From Candidatus Woesearchaeota archaeon (GTDB lineage Archaea; Nanobdellota; Nanobdellia; Woesearchaeales; B29-G15): a stretch of DNA of 51,980 nt. The position numbers and the translations under genes were made by a program. Positions 24,556-33,617 of this stretch are shown piece after piece. The notes under the pieces were generated by a model. That model saw only the letters and a program-made list of their open reading frames with translations, was not told where the DNA came from and did no database searches. Location: positions 1 through 51,980 of the forward strand of contig JAFCCU010000022.1 of assembly GCA_017610005.1 (NCBI GenBank). The letters run 5' to 3'. Every line of letters starts with the position of its first letter. Position 1 is the stretch's first letter.

Positions 24556-24665
24556 CCAGATGCCCAGATGGGCCAGGCTTTATTGAGGTTCGAGTTGGAC
24601 ATTATATAAGTTGAGCCACTGAACCTATTCCAGGCCTGTGCAATGCCAGATTATGCGATCCCGGC
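24535..24665 (-). tRNA. tRNA-Ser(GGA) with intron
   Basis: Acceptor GCCGGGA/TCCCGGC with discriminator G73 (24535), T8, A14 and G18G19 in place, D-stem GCA/TGC, anticodon stem CAGGC/GCCTG, T-arm CTGGG-TTCAAAT-CCCAG. The loop CTGGAA gives anticodon GGA (24631-24629). The long variable arm GCCC-ATCT-GGGC makes it class II, and G73 fits archaeal tRNA-Ser. Exon 1 is 24665-24628, the intron 24627-24580 (48 nt, after position 37), exon 2 24579-24535. The intron folds with AGGTTC/GAACCT, but I cannot draw a fully canonical bulge-helix-bulge. No CCA is encoded. Its 3' end is the source of repeats R1-R7. Confidence 0.85.
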
Positions 24666-24950
24666 GTAATGAACGCAAGTGAATGGAGCGGGGAGAGCGA
24701 CTGAAAATCTTTGATTTTCATGTATGCGATCCCGGAGTAATGAGCGTGAGCGAATGAAGTCGTGAGCGCGACCGGAAATGGAACATTTCCGAGTATGCAA
24801 TCCCGGCGTAGCGAATGAATATGAGCGGAGCGGGGAGAGCGACTGAAAATCTTTGATTTTCATGTATGCGATCCCGGAGTAATGAGCGTAAGCGAAATGA
24901 GTCGTGAGCGCGACCGGAAATGGAACATTTCCGAGTATGCGATCCCGGCG
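24652..24950. repeat. 71-bp tandem array built on the tRNA-Ser 5' end
   Basis: tatgc(g/a)atcccgg(c/a)g occurs at 24652, 24723, 24794, 24865 and 24936, exactly 71 bp apart; the first copy is the 5' end of the tRNA gene itself. The four intervening units alternate in type: A units end in TGAAAATC-ttt-GATTTTCA, B units in CGGAAATG-gaa-CATTTCCG. Both arms of the hairpin change together between types. B units also contain GTCG...CGAC. A TATA-like box on the minus strand (tttataaat, about 24993-25001) lies beyond the outermost copy, so the array may be transcribed as a leader to the tRNA. Confidence 0.85.
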
Positions 24951-25050
24951 AAAATATTTTTATCTATTACGCTAATTTGCCAAATAAATACGGTATTTAT
25001 AAAGCTTTTTATAGCTAAAGTTTAAAAGGGACAAACTGTTACTACTGAGC

Positions 25051-26976
25051 ATGGATATATTAATAGGGGAAAAAGAAGTTAGAACTCTACAAGGATTAGT
25101 CTTTAAACTAGACCAAGATATACTTATAGCCCATTCAGGGTTTTCAATTGATGAAATTGAAGCTTTTAAAGCAGAAGTAAATTTCCAAGAAGAATGGGCA
25201 GTAGGATTAACAGAATTGGAGCAGAAACTAATCAATGAAAGATATTCTCCAACCAATAGCCTCCTTCAATTAACACCACAAATCTCCAAGTTAATTGTAG
25301 GCCATACAATTATGATGGAAGGTAAACAACTAGCTGAATTTACTGGAATTCACTATTCTGATTATAATGAACCAATGAGAGAAATTGGCCTTAAGGCACA
25401 TGGAAAACATGGAGATATTCCTTTATTAGAACAAGTAGTGGTAGAAAGTAGAGAGTATATTGCAAGTAGAGGGCTAACAAAGGTTATACCATTTATTCCA
25501 AAAAGATCAACTGCCCCAATTGCAGTCATAAAAAGCTCCATTGATTTCTTTTCAAGATTAGTTGCAGGCAAAACAGATTGGTTAGATCAAATTTTCTTTG
25601 AAAATCCAGAGCTATTATTTACTTATGCCCCCTATTTTTTAGAAACTAGATTAAAAGCACTTGAAGGCGTAGACAATATTCCAAGAATTGCATCAGCTTT
25701 TACTGCTCCATTATCTATGCTTGAAAATGTTAATATGAAAAGAATTCTCCCTCAACTTAGGAGAGTTCATGCAATTCCCGCAAGAAAAATGAGCGTAGCT
25801 GTTACAAAAGTAATTAGGGGTTGGAGTTGTGGAGATGACAGAGATGAAATTAAACAAGCTACTGACCTTGAACCTTGGGAAGTAAATAATATTCTTGAAG
25901 AAGCTAGTTTGAAATCTAAGCGAAAGCCAGATAAAATGCAACCTTCAAAGATTAAAGAGACAAAAGCCAAAAGTAGTCTTCAAAGATCGTCTAGAAAACT
26001 TTGCGAAAAAACTGGGCTAGCTATTTTGTATGATACAAGGGGGTTACCTCAAACAGAAATAGCTTCAAAACTCGATCAATCAGATTCAACCATAAGTAAA
26101 CTCTTTTTAGATTTAGGATTAACTAACAAATGCAGGGTAAATAACGTTGAAACTCAAAGGAGAAGAGACTATCTAAATAGAAGGGGTTATGGTAGTTTAA
26201 TTGATTTACTACCTCCCCTATTAGCCCCTATTCCTTCCATGAAAGGAAGTATTGATTTTTTTGCAGGATTATTTAGACAAACAAAAAGGTATAGCCCATT
26301 GATGGGAATAAAAAGATTAATAAAAAGTTGCCCTGGCTTAATATATTACTCAGATGAAATTCTTCAAGAGAAAAAAGATTTCTTTTTGGAAGAAGCAGGA
26401 TATTTAGCACGTGATCTAATTATTGATCCTAAACTCTGGACTAATGGAATTGAAAAGATGCACCATCTACTTACTCATTTTAGTGAGAGATTTCAAGAGC
26501 TTTCAATCGCCCAAGATATGTTTAGAAGTTACCCCAAACTTTGGGGGTATAGCGAATGTACTTTAAACACTCGAATGGATGATTTTGAAGCAAATAATAT
26601 TGATTATACCTCTCATTGGTGGCTCCTTATTGGGGAACATCCTGGAATTGTTGAAGCCTTTAAATTACTTAATAATGCAGGAGTTACAGAAGAAAACATT
26701 GGCGGAAATTTTAAAAAATTAGCATATTTGGGAAACAGATTGAAACCTAGAATTCATGCTGCTGCTGAAAGAGGAGTTGCTTGGAATCAAGCTCCAGAGG
26801 TTTTATTCCAATTTAGTTATATTAAAGGCGGAAGAACATTATTTGAAACAAAAATTGATATGATCAATTCTAATTTCCCAGAACAAAACATTCCAAAAGA
26901 GTTAGATTATAGGGTGGATCCTACTATCCTCTTAGATTCAACCTTGGCAATAAGGAAAATGTGCAGAAAATATTAA
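25051..26976 (+). CDS. mTERF-like helical repeat protein with central HTH
   Basis: A 641-residue soluble protein. Three or more segments follow the mTERF-motif pattern (P-x-L...S-x-x-L...K/R...F-L...G): NPELLFTYAPYFLETRL (about 185), CPGLIYYSDEILQEKKDFFL (about 427) and YPKLWGYSECTLNTRMDDF (about 494), with EHPGIVEAFKLLNNAGV further on. Residues about 331-357 form a helix-turn-helix (LPQTEIASKLDQSDSTISKLF), preceded by a basic linker (about 290-310). mTERF proteins bind nucleic acid by superhelical repeats and are known mainly from eukaryotic organelles. The TATA-like agtttaaaa (about 25018-25026) suggests a leaderless start at this ATG. The assignment rests on pattern only. Confidence 0.45.
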   Translation: MDILIGEKEVRTLQGLVFKLDQDILIAHSGFSIDEIEAFKAEVNFQEEWAVGLTELEQKLINERYSPTNSLLQLTPQISKLIVGHTIMMEGKQLAEFTGIHYSDYNEPMREIGLKAHGKHGDIPLLEQVVVESREYIASRGLTKVIPFIPKRSTAPIAVIKSSIDFFSRLVAGKTDWLDQIFFENPELLFTYAPYFLETRLKALEGVDNIPRIASAFTAPLSMLENVNMKRILPQLRRVHAIPARKMSVAVTKVIRGWSCGDDRDEIKQATDLEPWEVNNILEEASLKSKRKPDKMQPSKIKETKAKSSLQRSSRKLCEKTGLAILYDTRGLPQTEIASKLDQSDSTISKLFLDLGLTNKCRVNNVETQRRRDYLNRRGYGSLIDLLPPLLAPIPSMKGSIDFFAGLFRQTKRYSPLMGIKRLIKSCPGLIYYSDEILQEKKDFFLEEAGYLARDLIIDPKLWTNGIEKMHHLLTHFSERFQELSIAQDMFRSYPKLWGYSECTLNTRMDDFEANNIDYTSHWWLLIGEHPGIVEAFKLLNNAGVTEENIGGNFKKLAYLGNRLKPRIHAAAERGVAWNQAPEVLFQFSYIKGGRTLFETKIDMINSNFPEQNIPKELDYRVDPTILLDSTLAIRKMCRKY

Positions 26977-26983
26977 AAAAAGG

Positions 26984-27748
26984 TTAAGATTCTTGTTCAG
27001 GTGTGTTATATCCTTCACTGTCATTAGCAGATTGAATAGAATTATCAGCAATTAAAGGCTCTGAAGGCCATTCGCACTTATACTTTGGTAACTCCTCTCC
27101 CCTCTCATGACTAATATGTAGCGCTTGTAAAGATGATTCAAGAGATTCTCTTGCATTATGGAATTTATATGATATAAAGTGTTCTTCTCCACGATTATTA
27201 TAATTAACAACCCTAAATTCTCCCATGCCAAGGGGTGCGCATTCTACAAGAGAAATTTCCCCTAGATCCACTGCTGTTGCATTCATCAATTTTCCATAAA
27301 GTGTATAATCATCTTCTAGGGCATCTAATTGATCCACATTTGATAAAAGCCCAAACATTGAAAGTGCTGCAAAATAATTTGTAAGAAGCCCAGTATTTTC
27401 AGTTCCAATGCCTTGAAAAACAACAGAAATTTTAGCATTATAGTCTACAATTGGATTTTCAGGGGGGATATAAGTTGAAAAAACTATAGCAGATAATCTT
27501 TCCACACTTGATAGGACAAATTCTTTTAATGCTTCAATACGCACACTATATTCATCATGAGAACTCTTTAAAGCATTATCCATGGCCATTAATTCAATTG
27601 CGGCCGCAACATCACTTGAAGAGACATTTCCAAAAAATTGTAGTCTTCTTACTCTTTCTTTTCTCCATAAATGATCAGAATGATCAATTTCACCTTTTAC
27701 ATTAATTGCACCTAATAATCTTTCAAATTTTCCTAAATCTAGTACCAT
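26984..27748 (-). CDS. hypothetical protein, 254 aa
   Basis: Not recognised. The start at 27748 follows GGAGGGA with good spacing; the longer frame would begin inside the preceding gene's end and promoter. It is acidic, soluble, with a His/Arg-rich N-terminal helix (SDHLWRKERVRRLQFFG), SSSDVAAAIELMAMDN and a long alpha/beta middle. The last 40 residues are low-complexity and probably disordered (ANDSEGYNTPEQES). It converges with the mTERF-like gene and lies 43 bp after the metallopeptidase gene. Confidence 0.55.
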   Translation of the reverse strand: MVLDLGKFERLLGAINVKGEIDHSDHLWRKERVRRLQFFGNVSSSDVAAAIELMAMDNALKSSHDEYSVRIEALKEFVLSSVERLSAIVFSTYIPPENPIVDYNAKISVVFQGIGTENTGLLTNYFAALSMFGLLSNVDQLDALEDDYTLYGKLMNATAVDLGEISLVECAPLGMGEFRVVNYNNRGEEHFISYKFHNARESLESSLQALHISHERGEELPKYKCEWPSEPLIADNSIQSANDSEGYNTPEQES

Positions 27749-27791
27749 GAAAATCCCTCCAAGATAAGAAAACTGTGAGAATTTATAAAGT

Positions 27792-28451
27792 TTAGCTAAT
27801 AACATACCCTTTAAGCTCTTTTTCTCGTGCTTTGTAATCAGGTATTAACTCTTCAAGCTTAGCTTTGTACCTCCAAGAATGGTTTAATTCATACAAATGG
27901 GCTATTTCGTGAAATATCAAATACTCTCTTAATCTTTCAGGTAAAGAAGCTAAAAAAGGGTTAAAAGCTATTTTTCTCTTGCTTGTGCAATACCCCCATC
28001 TTGTTTTAGAAGCCTTTACAGCAACTTCTCTCACACCATATTGTCTAAAAATATGTTCTTTCTCTTTGAGATATTCTCTTGTTTTCTCTTCTATCCAACG
28101 TGAAATCATATCTTTAAGCGCCAAAATGTCCGGCGAATGCACAAATAAAGAAGAACCTATTAGCTCAATTTTATGAACAGTATTTTCCACATACTCAACT
28201 TTTAAATATTCTCCATTAAGTAACACTCTAGAATTATGAAAAACAGGTTTACGCAAAGATTGCTTCTTATACACTCTTTCAAGCCAGGTATTATGCTTTG
28301 TTAAAAATAATTGTAACTCTGCTTCTCCCATCCTTGCAGGCACTCTTAATTCTACTTCATTTTTATTTAGAAATTTAGCTGTAACAATTCTAGCTGACCT
28401 TCCCTTTATAATGTGGGCCTTGACATTAACCCCTCTAACAATTAAGTCCAT
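27792..28451 (-). CDS. YgjP/DUF45-type zinc metallopeptidase
   Basis: A 219-residue protein of the YgjP-like (DUF45/M48-related) family. The zinc site is HEIAHLYELNH near residue 180 (HExxH with the third His five residues on), followed by NHSWRYKAKLEELIPDY. The conserved RWGYCTSKRKIAFNPFLASLP segment precedes it, as in the family. Size is normal (about 220-240). In other genomes YgjP-like genes sit beside type I restriction genes, but no such gene is here. It is probably cytoplasmic, substrate unknown. Confidence 0.85.
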   Translation of the reverse strand: MDLIVRGVNVKAHIIKGRSARIVTAKFLNKNEVELRVPARMGEAELQLFLTKHNTWLERVYKKQSLRKPVFHNSRVLLNGEYLKVEYVENTVHKIELIGSSLFVHSPDILALKDMISRWIEEKTREYLKEKEHIFRQYGVREVAVKASKTRWGYCTSKRKIAFNPFLASLPERLREYLIFHEIAHLYELNHSWRYKAKLEELIPDYKAREKELKGYVIS

Positions 28452-28670
28452 AAAAAGAAGAAAATTAAAGAGTTATAAAAAAGTTTCTAACAGCTATATC
28501 AATCTGGATTTTGCAGAAAATAGTATTTAAGTGGATTTCCTGATCTTAGTGGAACTTGACGCATGATTAGCTCTTGTTGTATGCACATTAATGACTAAAC
28601 GAAGGAAATTATCAATATCCTAATTTAAAAGAATATCCCTATAGTTAAGAGTAAAAATAATATAGAATAT

Positions 28671-29420
28671 TTACGTTTTCTCAATTCCGTAGGGCCTAAG
28701 TCCGGGTTTTAATCGTATACTAAATACCTTAGGTGCATTTTCAGAGATTTCTTGATCAACTAAATGATCATCAACAACTTGAGAAAAACGCTCCCATGCA
28801 TTCTCACAATTTCTGTACACGCTAACCTCAAGATGGTGGTAAGCCTCATCACCAGCGATATATTGAAAAGAAACGCTCACTCCTGGATGCCTAATACTCA
28901 TTGAATCGATTTCCCCAACCAAAATTTGAGTTAACAACACTTCAAGTGCTTGTGGTTTCATTGAACTTTGATCTGAAAACCCCTCAGGGGTACCAGACAA
29001 TACATCTCTTTCTCCTTCAACAAGTGTGGTAATCTCATAATCATTTTTTGCAACTGCATCATCTTTATCAATTGGTTTAAATTCTGTTGTCAATAATTCT
29101 TGTAAAAAACCAATTAGCCTTTCAGGATTAGCAGTATTAAGTGTATAATCTAATTTAACATAATTTGGGTGGGAAGCAGAATAATCAATTGTTGTTGATT
29201 GCCAATGAAGTGGTTCTCTTATACCATTGCTAAAATAATTCAAATCAATTAACTCTTTTACTGCAATAATATCACTTGTTACACTTTCAGGAATTAAAGC
29301 AAGTGTTTTCTCTGGATTATCATCACAAATAAACCTCGCTCTGTTCATATGCTCTCTTCTTGAATAAAGCATATCAACCCACTTAATTTTTGCTTCAATA
29401 TATTCTGAAAATAGTCCCAT
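28671..29420 (-). CDS. hypothetical protein, 249 aa
   Basis: Not recognised. The TATA-like atttataaagg (about 29438-29448) lies about 25 bases upstream of ATG 29420, so a leaderless start there fits better than the GTG at 29513, which is upstream of the box. It is acidic, mixed alpha/beta, with ending RLKPGLRPYGIEKT. The 28452-28670 gap before the next gene holds nothing I can identify. Confidence 0.55.
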   Translation of the reverse strand: MGLFSEYIEAKIKWVDMLYSRREHMNRARFICDDNPEKTLALIPESVTSDIIAVKELIDLNYFSNGIREPLHWQSTTIDYSASHPNYVKLDYTLNTANPERLIGFLQELLTTEFKPIDKDDAVAKNDYEITTLVEGERDVLSGTPEGFSDQSSMKPQALEVLLTQILVGEIDSMSIRHPGVSVSFQYIAGDEAYHHLEVSVYRNCENAWERFSQVVDDHLVDQEISENAPKVFSIRLKPGLRPYGIEKT

Positions 29421-29607
29421 AAAGTTATTTAACGAGAAATCCTTTATAAATGTTACTGTCAAGTAGTAATTATCAGTCTGAAGTTTAAAGCCTGAAGTGA
29501 AAAACACCTTCAACTATACCTCAAACCCTAAACCTTAGCACATAGTTTAAAAAATTTTGCCTTAAGCATAAAGAATTCCACTATGATTAATATATATTAA
29601 AAATCTC

Positions 29608-29719
29608 CAGACTTCTTACTTCAGACTTCTTACTTCAGACTTCTTACTTCAGACTTCTTACTTCAGACTTCTTACTTCAGACTTCTTACTTCAGACTTCT
29701 TACTTCAGACTTCTTACTT
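29608..29719. repeat. eight tandem copies of a 14-bp unit at the end of rpsJ
   Basis: cagacttcttactt repeated eight times without visible change. The first copies on the coding strand encode the last residues of uS10 (EVRSLK) and its stop codon; the rest lies downstream. The unit is two related heptamers. Related heptamers (cttcaga/ctttcga) make up repeats in ftsY and the N-terminal part of the eS28 gene. Confidence 0.85.
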
Positions 29720-30005
29720 CATTCAATCCATCTGGAATTGGAATTCTCATAACGAGTCTTAGTGCTCGTTCATCAATACCCAAATCAATTAAACGTTTGT
29801 GGACTCGCATTTCAAAACGATCCCAAGAAGCTTTTCCTTCTCCATCAGGAGATTTCCTAGTTGTAATCTTCAACTTTTTGGTAGGAAGAGGAATTGGACC
29901 CCTCATTTCAACACCAGTTTTGTCAACTATTCCTTTTATTTCTGCACAGACAAGGTTTATCTTGTCTATATTGATACTGCTTAGTTTTATTCTTGCTTTT
30001 GGCAT
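29700..30005 (-). CDS. rpsJ: ribosomal protein uS10
   Basis: A 101-residue small-subunit protein of the 30S head, also called S10/S20e. Diagnostic text: [42 protein letters not shown] and [14 protein letters not shown]. It follows the aEF1A gene, the usual archaeal order. The last six residues (EVRSLK) are encoded inside the 14-bp tandem repeat, so the C-terminus has been rewritten by repeat expansion. Confidence 0.95.
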   Translation of the reverse strand: MPKARIKLSSINIDKINLVCAEIKGIVDKTGVEMRGPIPLPTKKLKITTRKSPDGEGKASWDRFEMRVHKRLIDLGIDERALRLVMRIPIPDGLNEVRSLK

Positions 30006-30079
30006 TTTTCGTGTCTCTCTAAGGGGTAATTACATAGCAAACATTGTTACGCCATGTAATATTTTAAAAATAAAAAAGT

Positions 30080-31369
30080 TTATTTGCTTAAATCCTTTGC
30101 GACAAGATCCATACACATTCCTGCTGCAACAGTTTGACCGGAGTCTCTAACTGCAAATCTTGCCATATGTGGAATTTCCTTTTGTCTTTCAATAACCATT
30201 GGTCTAACTGGTTTAATCTTAACAATTGCAGCGTCTCCATTCTTAATAAAGTCTGGGTTTTCTGCCATGGTTTCACCAGTTGCAGGATTTAATTTCTTTT
30301 GAATCTCAATGATTTGACATGCAACTTGTGCTGTATGAATGTGGAATACTGGAGTGTATCCAATTGTAACAACAGTTGGGTGATTTAATACAACGATTTG
30401 TGCAGTAAATTCAGTTGCAACAGTAGGTGGGTTTGAAACTGGACCAATAACATCGCCTCTTGCAATATCATTCTTTCCAAAGCCTCTAACATTGAATCCA
30501 ATATTATCACCAGGTAATGCTTCCTTTAATTGTTCGTGATGCATTTCAATTGACTTAACTTCGCCAACAACACCTTTTCCTTCTCTTGCAGGAACAGCGA
30601 TAATCTTTTCACCTAATTTCATTACTCCAGTTTCAACTCTTCCAACAGGAACAACACCAATACCAGTAATTGAATAAACATCTTGGATTGGTAGTCTTAG
30701 TGGTAAGTCTACTGGTTTTTCAGGCTCTTTTAAATTATTAATTGCCTCAAGTAAAGAAGGTCCTTGGAACCAGTCCAGTTTACCCTTCTCAATTAAGTTA
30801 TCTCCCATTAAACCGGAAATAGGGATGAAAGTAATATCCTCTAATTTATAACCGACTTTCTTTAGAAGTCCTTCAACTTGGCCTTTGATATCATTAAAAA
30901 CTTTTTCTTCATAATTCTTCATGTCCATCTTATTGACAGCTACAATTAGCTGACCGACACCAAGAGTTCTTGCCAAGAATACATGCTCTTTTGTCTGAGC
31001 CATGACACCGTCATTAGCTGCGACAACAAGTACACCAGCATCTGCTTGAGCAGCGCCTGTAATCATATTCTTAATAAAGTCCCTGTGCCCTGGAGCATCA
31101 ATAACAGTGAAGTAATACTTGTCAGTCTCAAATTTCTTGTGAGCCAGATCAATTGTTACTCCTCTTTCTCGCTCTTCCTTAAGATTGTCCATGACAAATG
31201 CGAATTCAAAACCAGATTTTCCTAGTTCTGCTGCCTTGTCCTTAAGTTTCTTTAAGCCCTGTTCGTCAAAATTACCACTGTCGTATAATAGTCTTCCAAC
31301 AGTAGTTGATTTACCATGATCTACGTGTCCAATGAACACTAAATTTATATGTGGTTTTTTATTTGCCAT
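30080..31369 (-). CDS. tuf: translation elongation factor aEF1A
   Basis: This GTPase brings aminoacyl-tRNA to the ribosomal A site. The 429-residue protein has G1 GHVDHGKS (about 13-20), G3 DAPGHRDF, G4 NKMD and the effector-loop ERERGVTID, then the two beta-barrel domains ([25 protein letters not shown]). The length is normal. It is placed between the aEF2 and uS10 genes, a conserved archaeal order. The strand shows TATA and short spacers consistent with a shared or adjacent promoter at about 31385-31430. Confidence 0.97.
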   Translation of the reverse strand: MANKKPHINLVFIGHVDHGKSTTVGRLLYDSGNFDEQGLKKLKDKAAELGKSGFEFAFVMDNLKEERERGVTIDLAHKKFETDKYYFTVIDAPGHRDFIKNMITGAAQADAGVLVVAANDGVMAQTKEHVFLARTLGVGQLIVAVNKMDMKNYEEKVFNDIKGQVEGLLKKVGYKLEDITFIPISGLMGDNLIEKGKLDWFQGPSLLEAINNLKEPEKPVDLPLRLPIQDVYSITGIGVVPVGRVETGVMKLGEKIIAVPAREGKGVVGEVKSIEMHHEQLKEALPGDNIGFNVRGFGKNDIARGDVIGPVSNPPTVATEFTAQIVVLNHPTVVTIGYTPVFHIHTAQVACQIIEIQKKLNPATGETMAENPDFIKNGDAAIVKIKPVRPMVIERQKEIPHMARFAVRDSGQTVAAGMCMDLVAKDLSK

Positions 31370-31434
31370 TTTATGATTCCCCCTCGGGTTTTACTATGGG
31401 TTTTTCACCATAATATATAAATGTTATTGTTTTT

Positions 31435-33612
31435 CTATTCTGAAGGTATATTTAAACCTTTCCGTTCCCTCAGTTGCTTAACAATTTCTGTTTGTAAATT
31501 GGTTGGAAGTCGTTCAAATGACTGATTTACTAAAAATTGAGTACCTCTACCATTTGTAGCGGATCTTAAGTCTGAACTTAGTCCAAACATCTCTCCCACT
31601 GGCATTTTTGCCTTTACAACAATCATTTCTCCAGTCTGCTGCATATCAAGGAGCTGCCCTCTTCTATTTTGGACTAATTTACTCAGTTCCCCCATATAAT
31701 CAGCAGGAGCCTCAAACTGAAGCTCTTGAAGTGGTTCTAATAGAATTGCTCCACCTGAAATCATTGCAGCTCTAACACTAGCTCTAACTGCAGGCACAAC
31801 TTGAGCAATTCCCCTGTGGATCGCATCTTCGTGCAATTTCATGTCCATTAACATTACTTTCATGTTCGTACATGGTTCTCGCACCATAGGCCCTTTTTTC
31901 ATAACATCTTCAAAAGCATCAAGCACCATATCAATAACTTCCATTAAATGTACTTGTCCTCGAGTCATATCAATAAATAAGTTCCCTTTGAAAATTTCCT
32001 TGACTTTCTTTGCCTGATCTCCATCTAGACCAGCTTCTCTAAATGCTTCAATAAGTACTAGGTCTTTTTTCTTAACCCTTCTATCTCCAATTGTTCCAGA
32101 TTTCATTGCCTTATAGACTGAATCTTCCAAAGGAACTATTTTAATATAGAACTTATTGTGTTTATTAGGGCTCTTCCCTTCAGCTTCTTGGGATTCTTTT
32201 GTAATAGTTTCCCTATATACTACTAAAGGAGGTGAAGTATTAACCTCAATTCCTTTTTCGCTAATCATTCTGTTTTCAATGACTTCCAAATGAAGTTCAC
32301 CCATTCCAGAAATTAAGTGTTCACCAGTCTCTTCATTAATTTCAATTGAAACTGTAGGATCTTCTTTATTCACTGCCTTTAATACTTCAACAAGCTTTGG
32401 CAGATCACTTGATCTTTTAGCTTCAATTGCTTTTGTAATAACTGGTTCAAAGATATGTTTAATTTCTTCAAATTCTTCCATTGTTTCGTCAGTTGAAATA
32501 GTTTCACCTGAAAACACATCTTTTAAACCAACTAGACCAACAATATTTCCTGCAACAACCTTATCCACTTGCTCTCGCTTGGGACCATTATAAACTGAAA
32601 CTTGCTGAACTCTAACTTTTCTCTTTCCACCAATTTGATATACTTCATCTCCTTGGTTAATTGTTCCTGAGAACATTCTTCCTGCTGCAACTTCCCCTGC
32701 GTGCTTATCTACTACTATTTTGGTGCAAACAAATGCAACTTTTCCGTTGACATTGCAATTTATTAAATCCTTACCAGTCTGACTGTCTAAATTTCCATGC
32801 CAGATCTTTGGGATTCTATAGGTTTGTGCGTCATCAGGATTAGGTAAATGTTCAATAACCATATTAAGCACAACTTCGTGAAGAGGAGCTTTTTTTGCGA
32901 GTTCTTTATAACCTTCTCCTCCGCCTTGATATGCTTCAATAACATCTTTAAATGTAATTCCTTTTTCTTTCATGTAAGGAACAGATAAAGCCCAGTTATG
33001 AAATGCTGAACCAAATGCAACTGATCCATCATTAACTTTAACCTGCCAAATTTCCTTATATTCCTTTTCAGCCATTTGCTTAATTAACTTATTAATAGCA
33101 TTAATAATGCCAATAAATCTGTCCTGCATTTGTTTAGGAGTTAGTTGTAATTCTTTGATTAATCTGTCAACTTTGTTAATGAATAATACTGGCTTTACTC
33201 TTTCCTTCAAAGCCTGTCTTAAAACTGTTTCAGTCTGTGGCATTACCCCTTCTGAAGCACATGCAAGTGTAATTGCACCATCAACTGCCCTCATAGCCCT
33301 TGTAACGTCTCCTGAGAAATCAACATGACCAGGAGTGTCAATTAAGTTAATTAAAAATTCATCATCTCCAAAACCATGAACCATTGATACATTTGCTGAG
33401 TCAATTGTAATCCCTCTTTCTTGCTCATCCTCATGAAAATCAAGAGCTAGCTGTGAACCTGCCAGTTCTTCTGAGATCATTCCTGCACCAGCAAGTAGAT
33501 TATCTGAAAAAGTTGTCTTTCCGTGATCAATATGGGCACAAACACCAATATTTCTAATGTGTTTTGGGTCCAAGCTAATTCTTTTAATCTTATCAATCCT
33601 TGATTCTGCCAT
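31435..33612 (-). CDS. fusA: translation elongation factor aEF2
   Basis: The GTPase that drives translocation. The 725-residue protein has G1 AHIDHGKTT (about 26-34), DTPGHVDF and NKVD. In domain IV LHEDAIHRGIAQ carries the histidine (about His599) that is converted to diphthamide in archaea and eukaryotes. The DQERGITID-like switch (EDEQERGITIDSANVS) is intact. It follows ndk with a five-base gap, so it is in the operon with the eL8-eS28-eL24-NDK genes. Confidence 0.97.
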   Translation of the reverse strand: MAESRIDKIKRISLDPKHIRNIGVCAHIDHGKTTFSDNLLAGAGMISEELAGSQLALDFHEDEQERGITIDSANVSMVHGFGDDEFLINLIDTPGHVDFSGDVTRAMRAVDGAITLACASEGVMPQTETVLRQALKERVKPVLFINKVDRLIKELQLTPKQMQDRFIGIINAINKLIKQMAEKEYKEIWQVKVNDGSVAFGSAFHNWALSVPYMKEKGITFKDVIEAYQGGGEGYKELAKKAPLHEVVLNMVIEHLPNPDDAQTYRIPKIWHGNLDSQTGKDLINCNVNGKVAFVCTKIVVDKHAGEVAAGRMFSGTINQGDEVYQIGGKRKVRVQQVSVYNGPKREQVDKVVAGNIVGLVGLKDVFSGETISTDETMEEFEEIKHIFEPVITKAIEAKRSSDLPKLVEVLKAVNKEDPTVSIEINEETGEHLISGMGELHLEVIENRMISEKGIEVNTSPPLVVYRETITKESQEAEGKSPNKHNKFYIKIVPLEDSVYKAMKSGTIGDRRVKKKDLVLIEAFREAGLDGDQAKKVKEIFKGNLFIDMTRGQVHLMEVIDMVLDAFEDVMKKGPMVREPCTNMKVMLMDMKLHEDAIHRGIAQVVPAVRASVRAAMISGGAILLEPLQELQFEAPADYMGELSKLVQNRRGQLLDMQQTGEMIVVKAKMPVGEMFGLSSDLRSATNGRGTQFLVNQSFERLPTNLQTEIVKQLRERKGLNIPSE

Positions 33613-33617
33613 TTTAT

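Noticed and set aside
24535-24665. tRNA-Trp or tRNA-Leu reading of the tRNA gene
   Set aside because: Loop gives GGA, discriminator is G and the variable arm is long; these fit Ser, not Trp (short arm) or Leu (A73, AA/AG anticodon).
24651-24863. 70-residue minus-strand ORF in the 71-bp array
   Set aside because: It reads straight through the tandem repeats and the hairpins and has no protein character.
24652-24950. CRISPR array
   Set aside because: The whole 71-bp unit is repeated with alternating types; there are no unique spacers and no cas genes.
29608-29719. CRISPR array or att site at rpsJ
   Set aside because: Head-to-tail 14-bp units with no spacer; simple tandem expansion.
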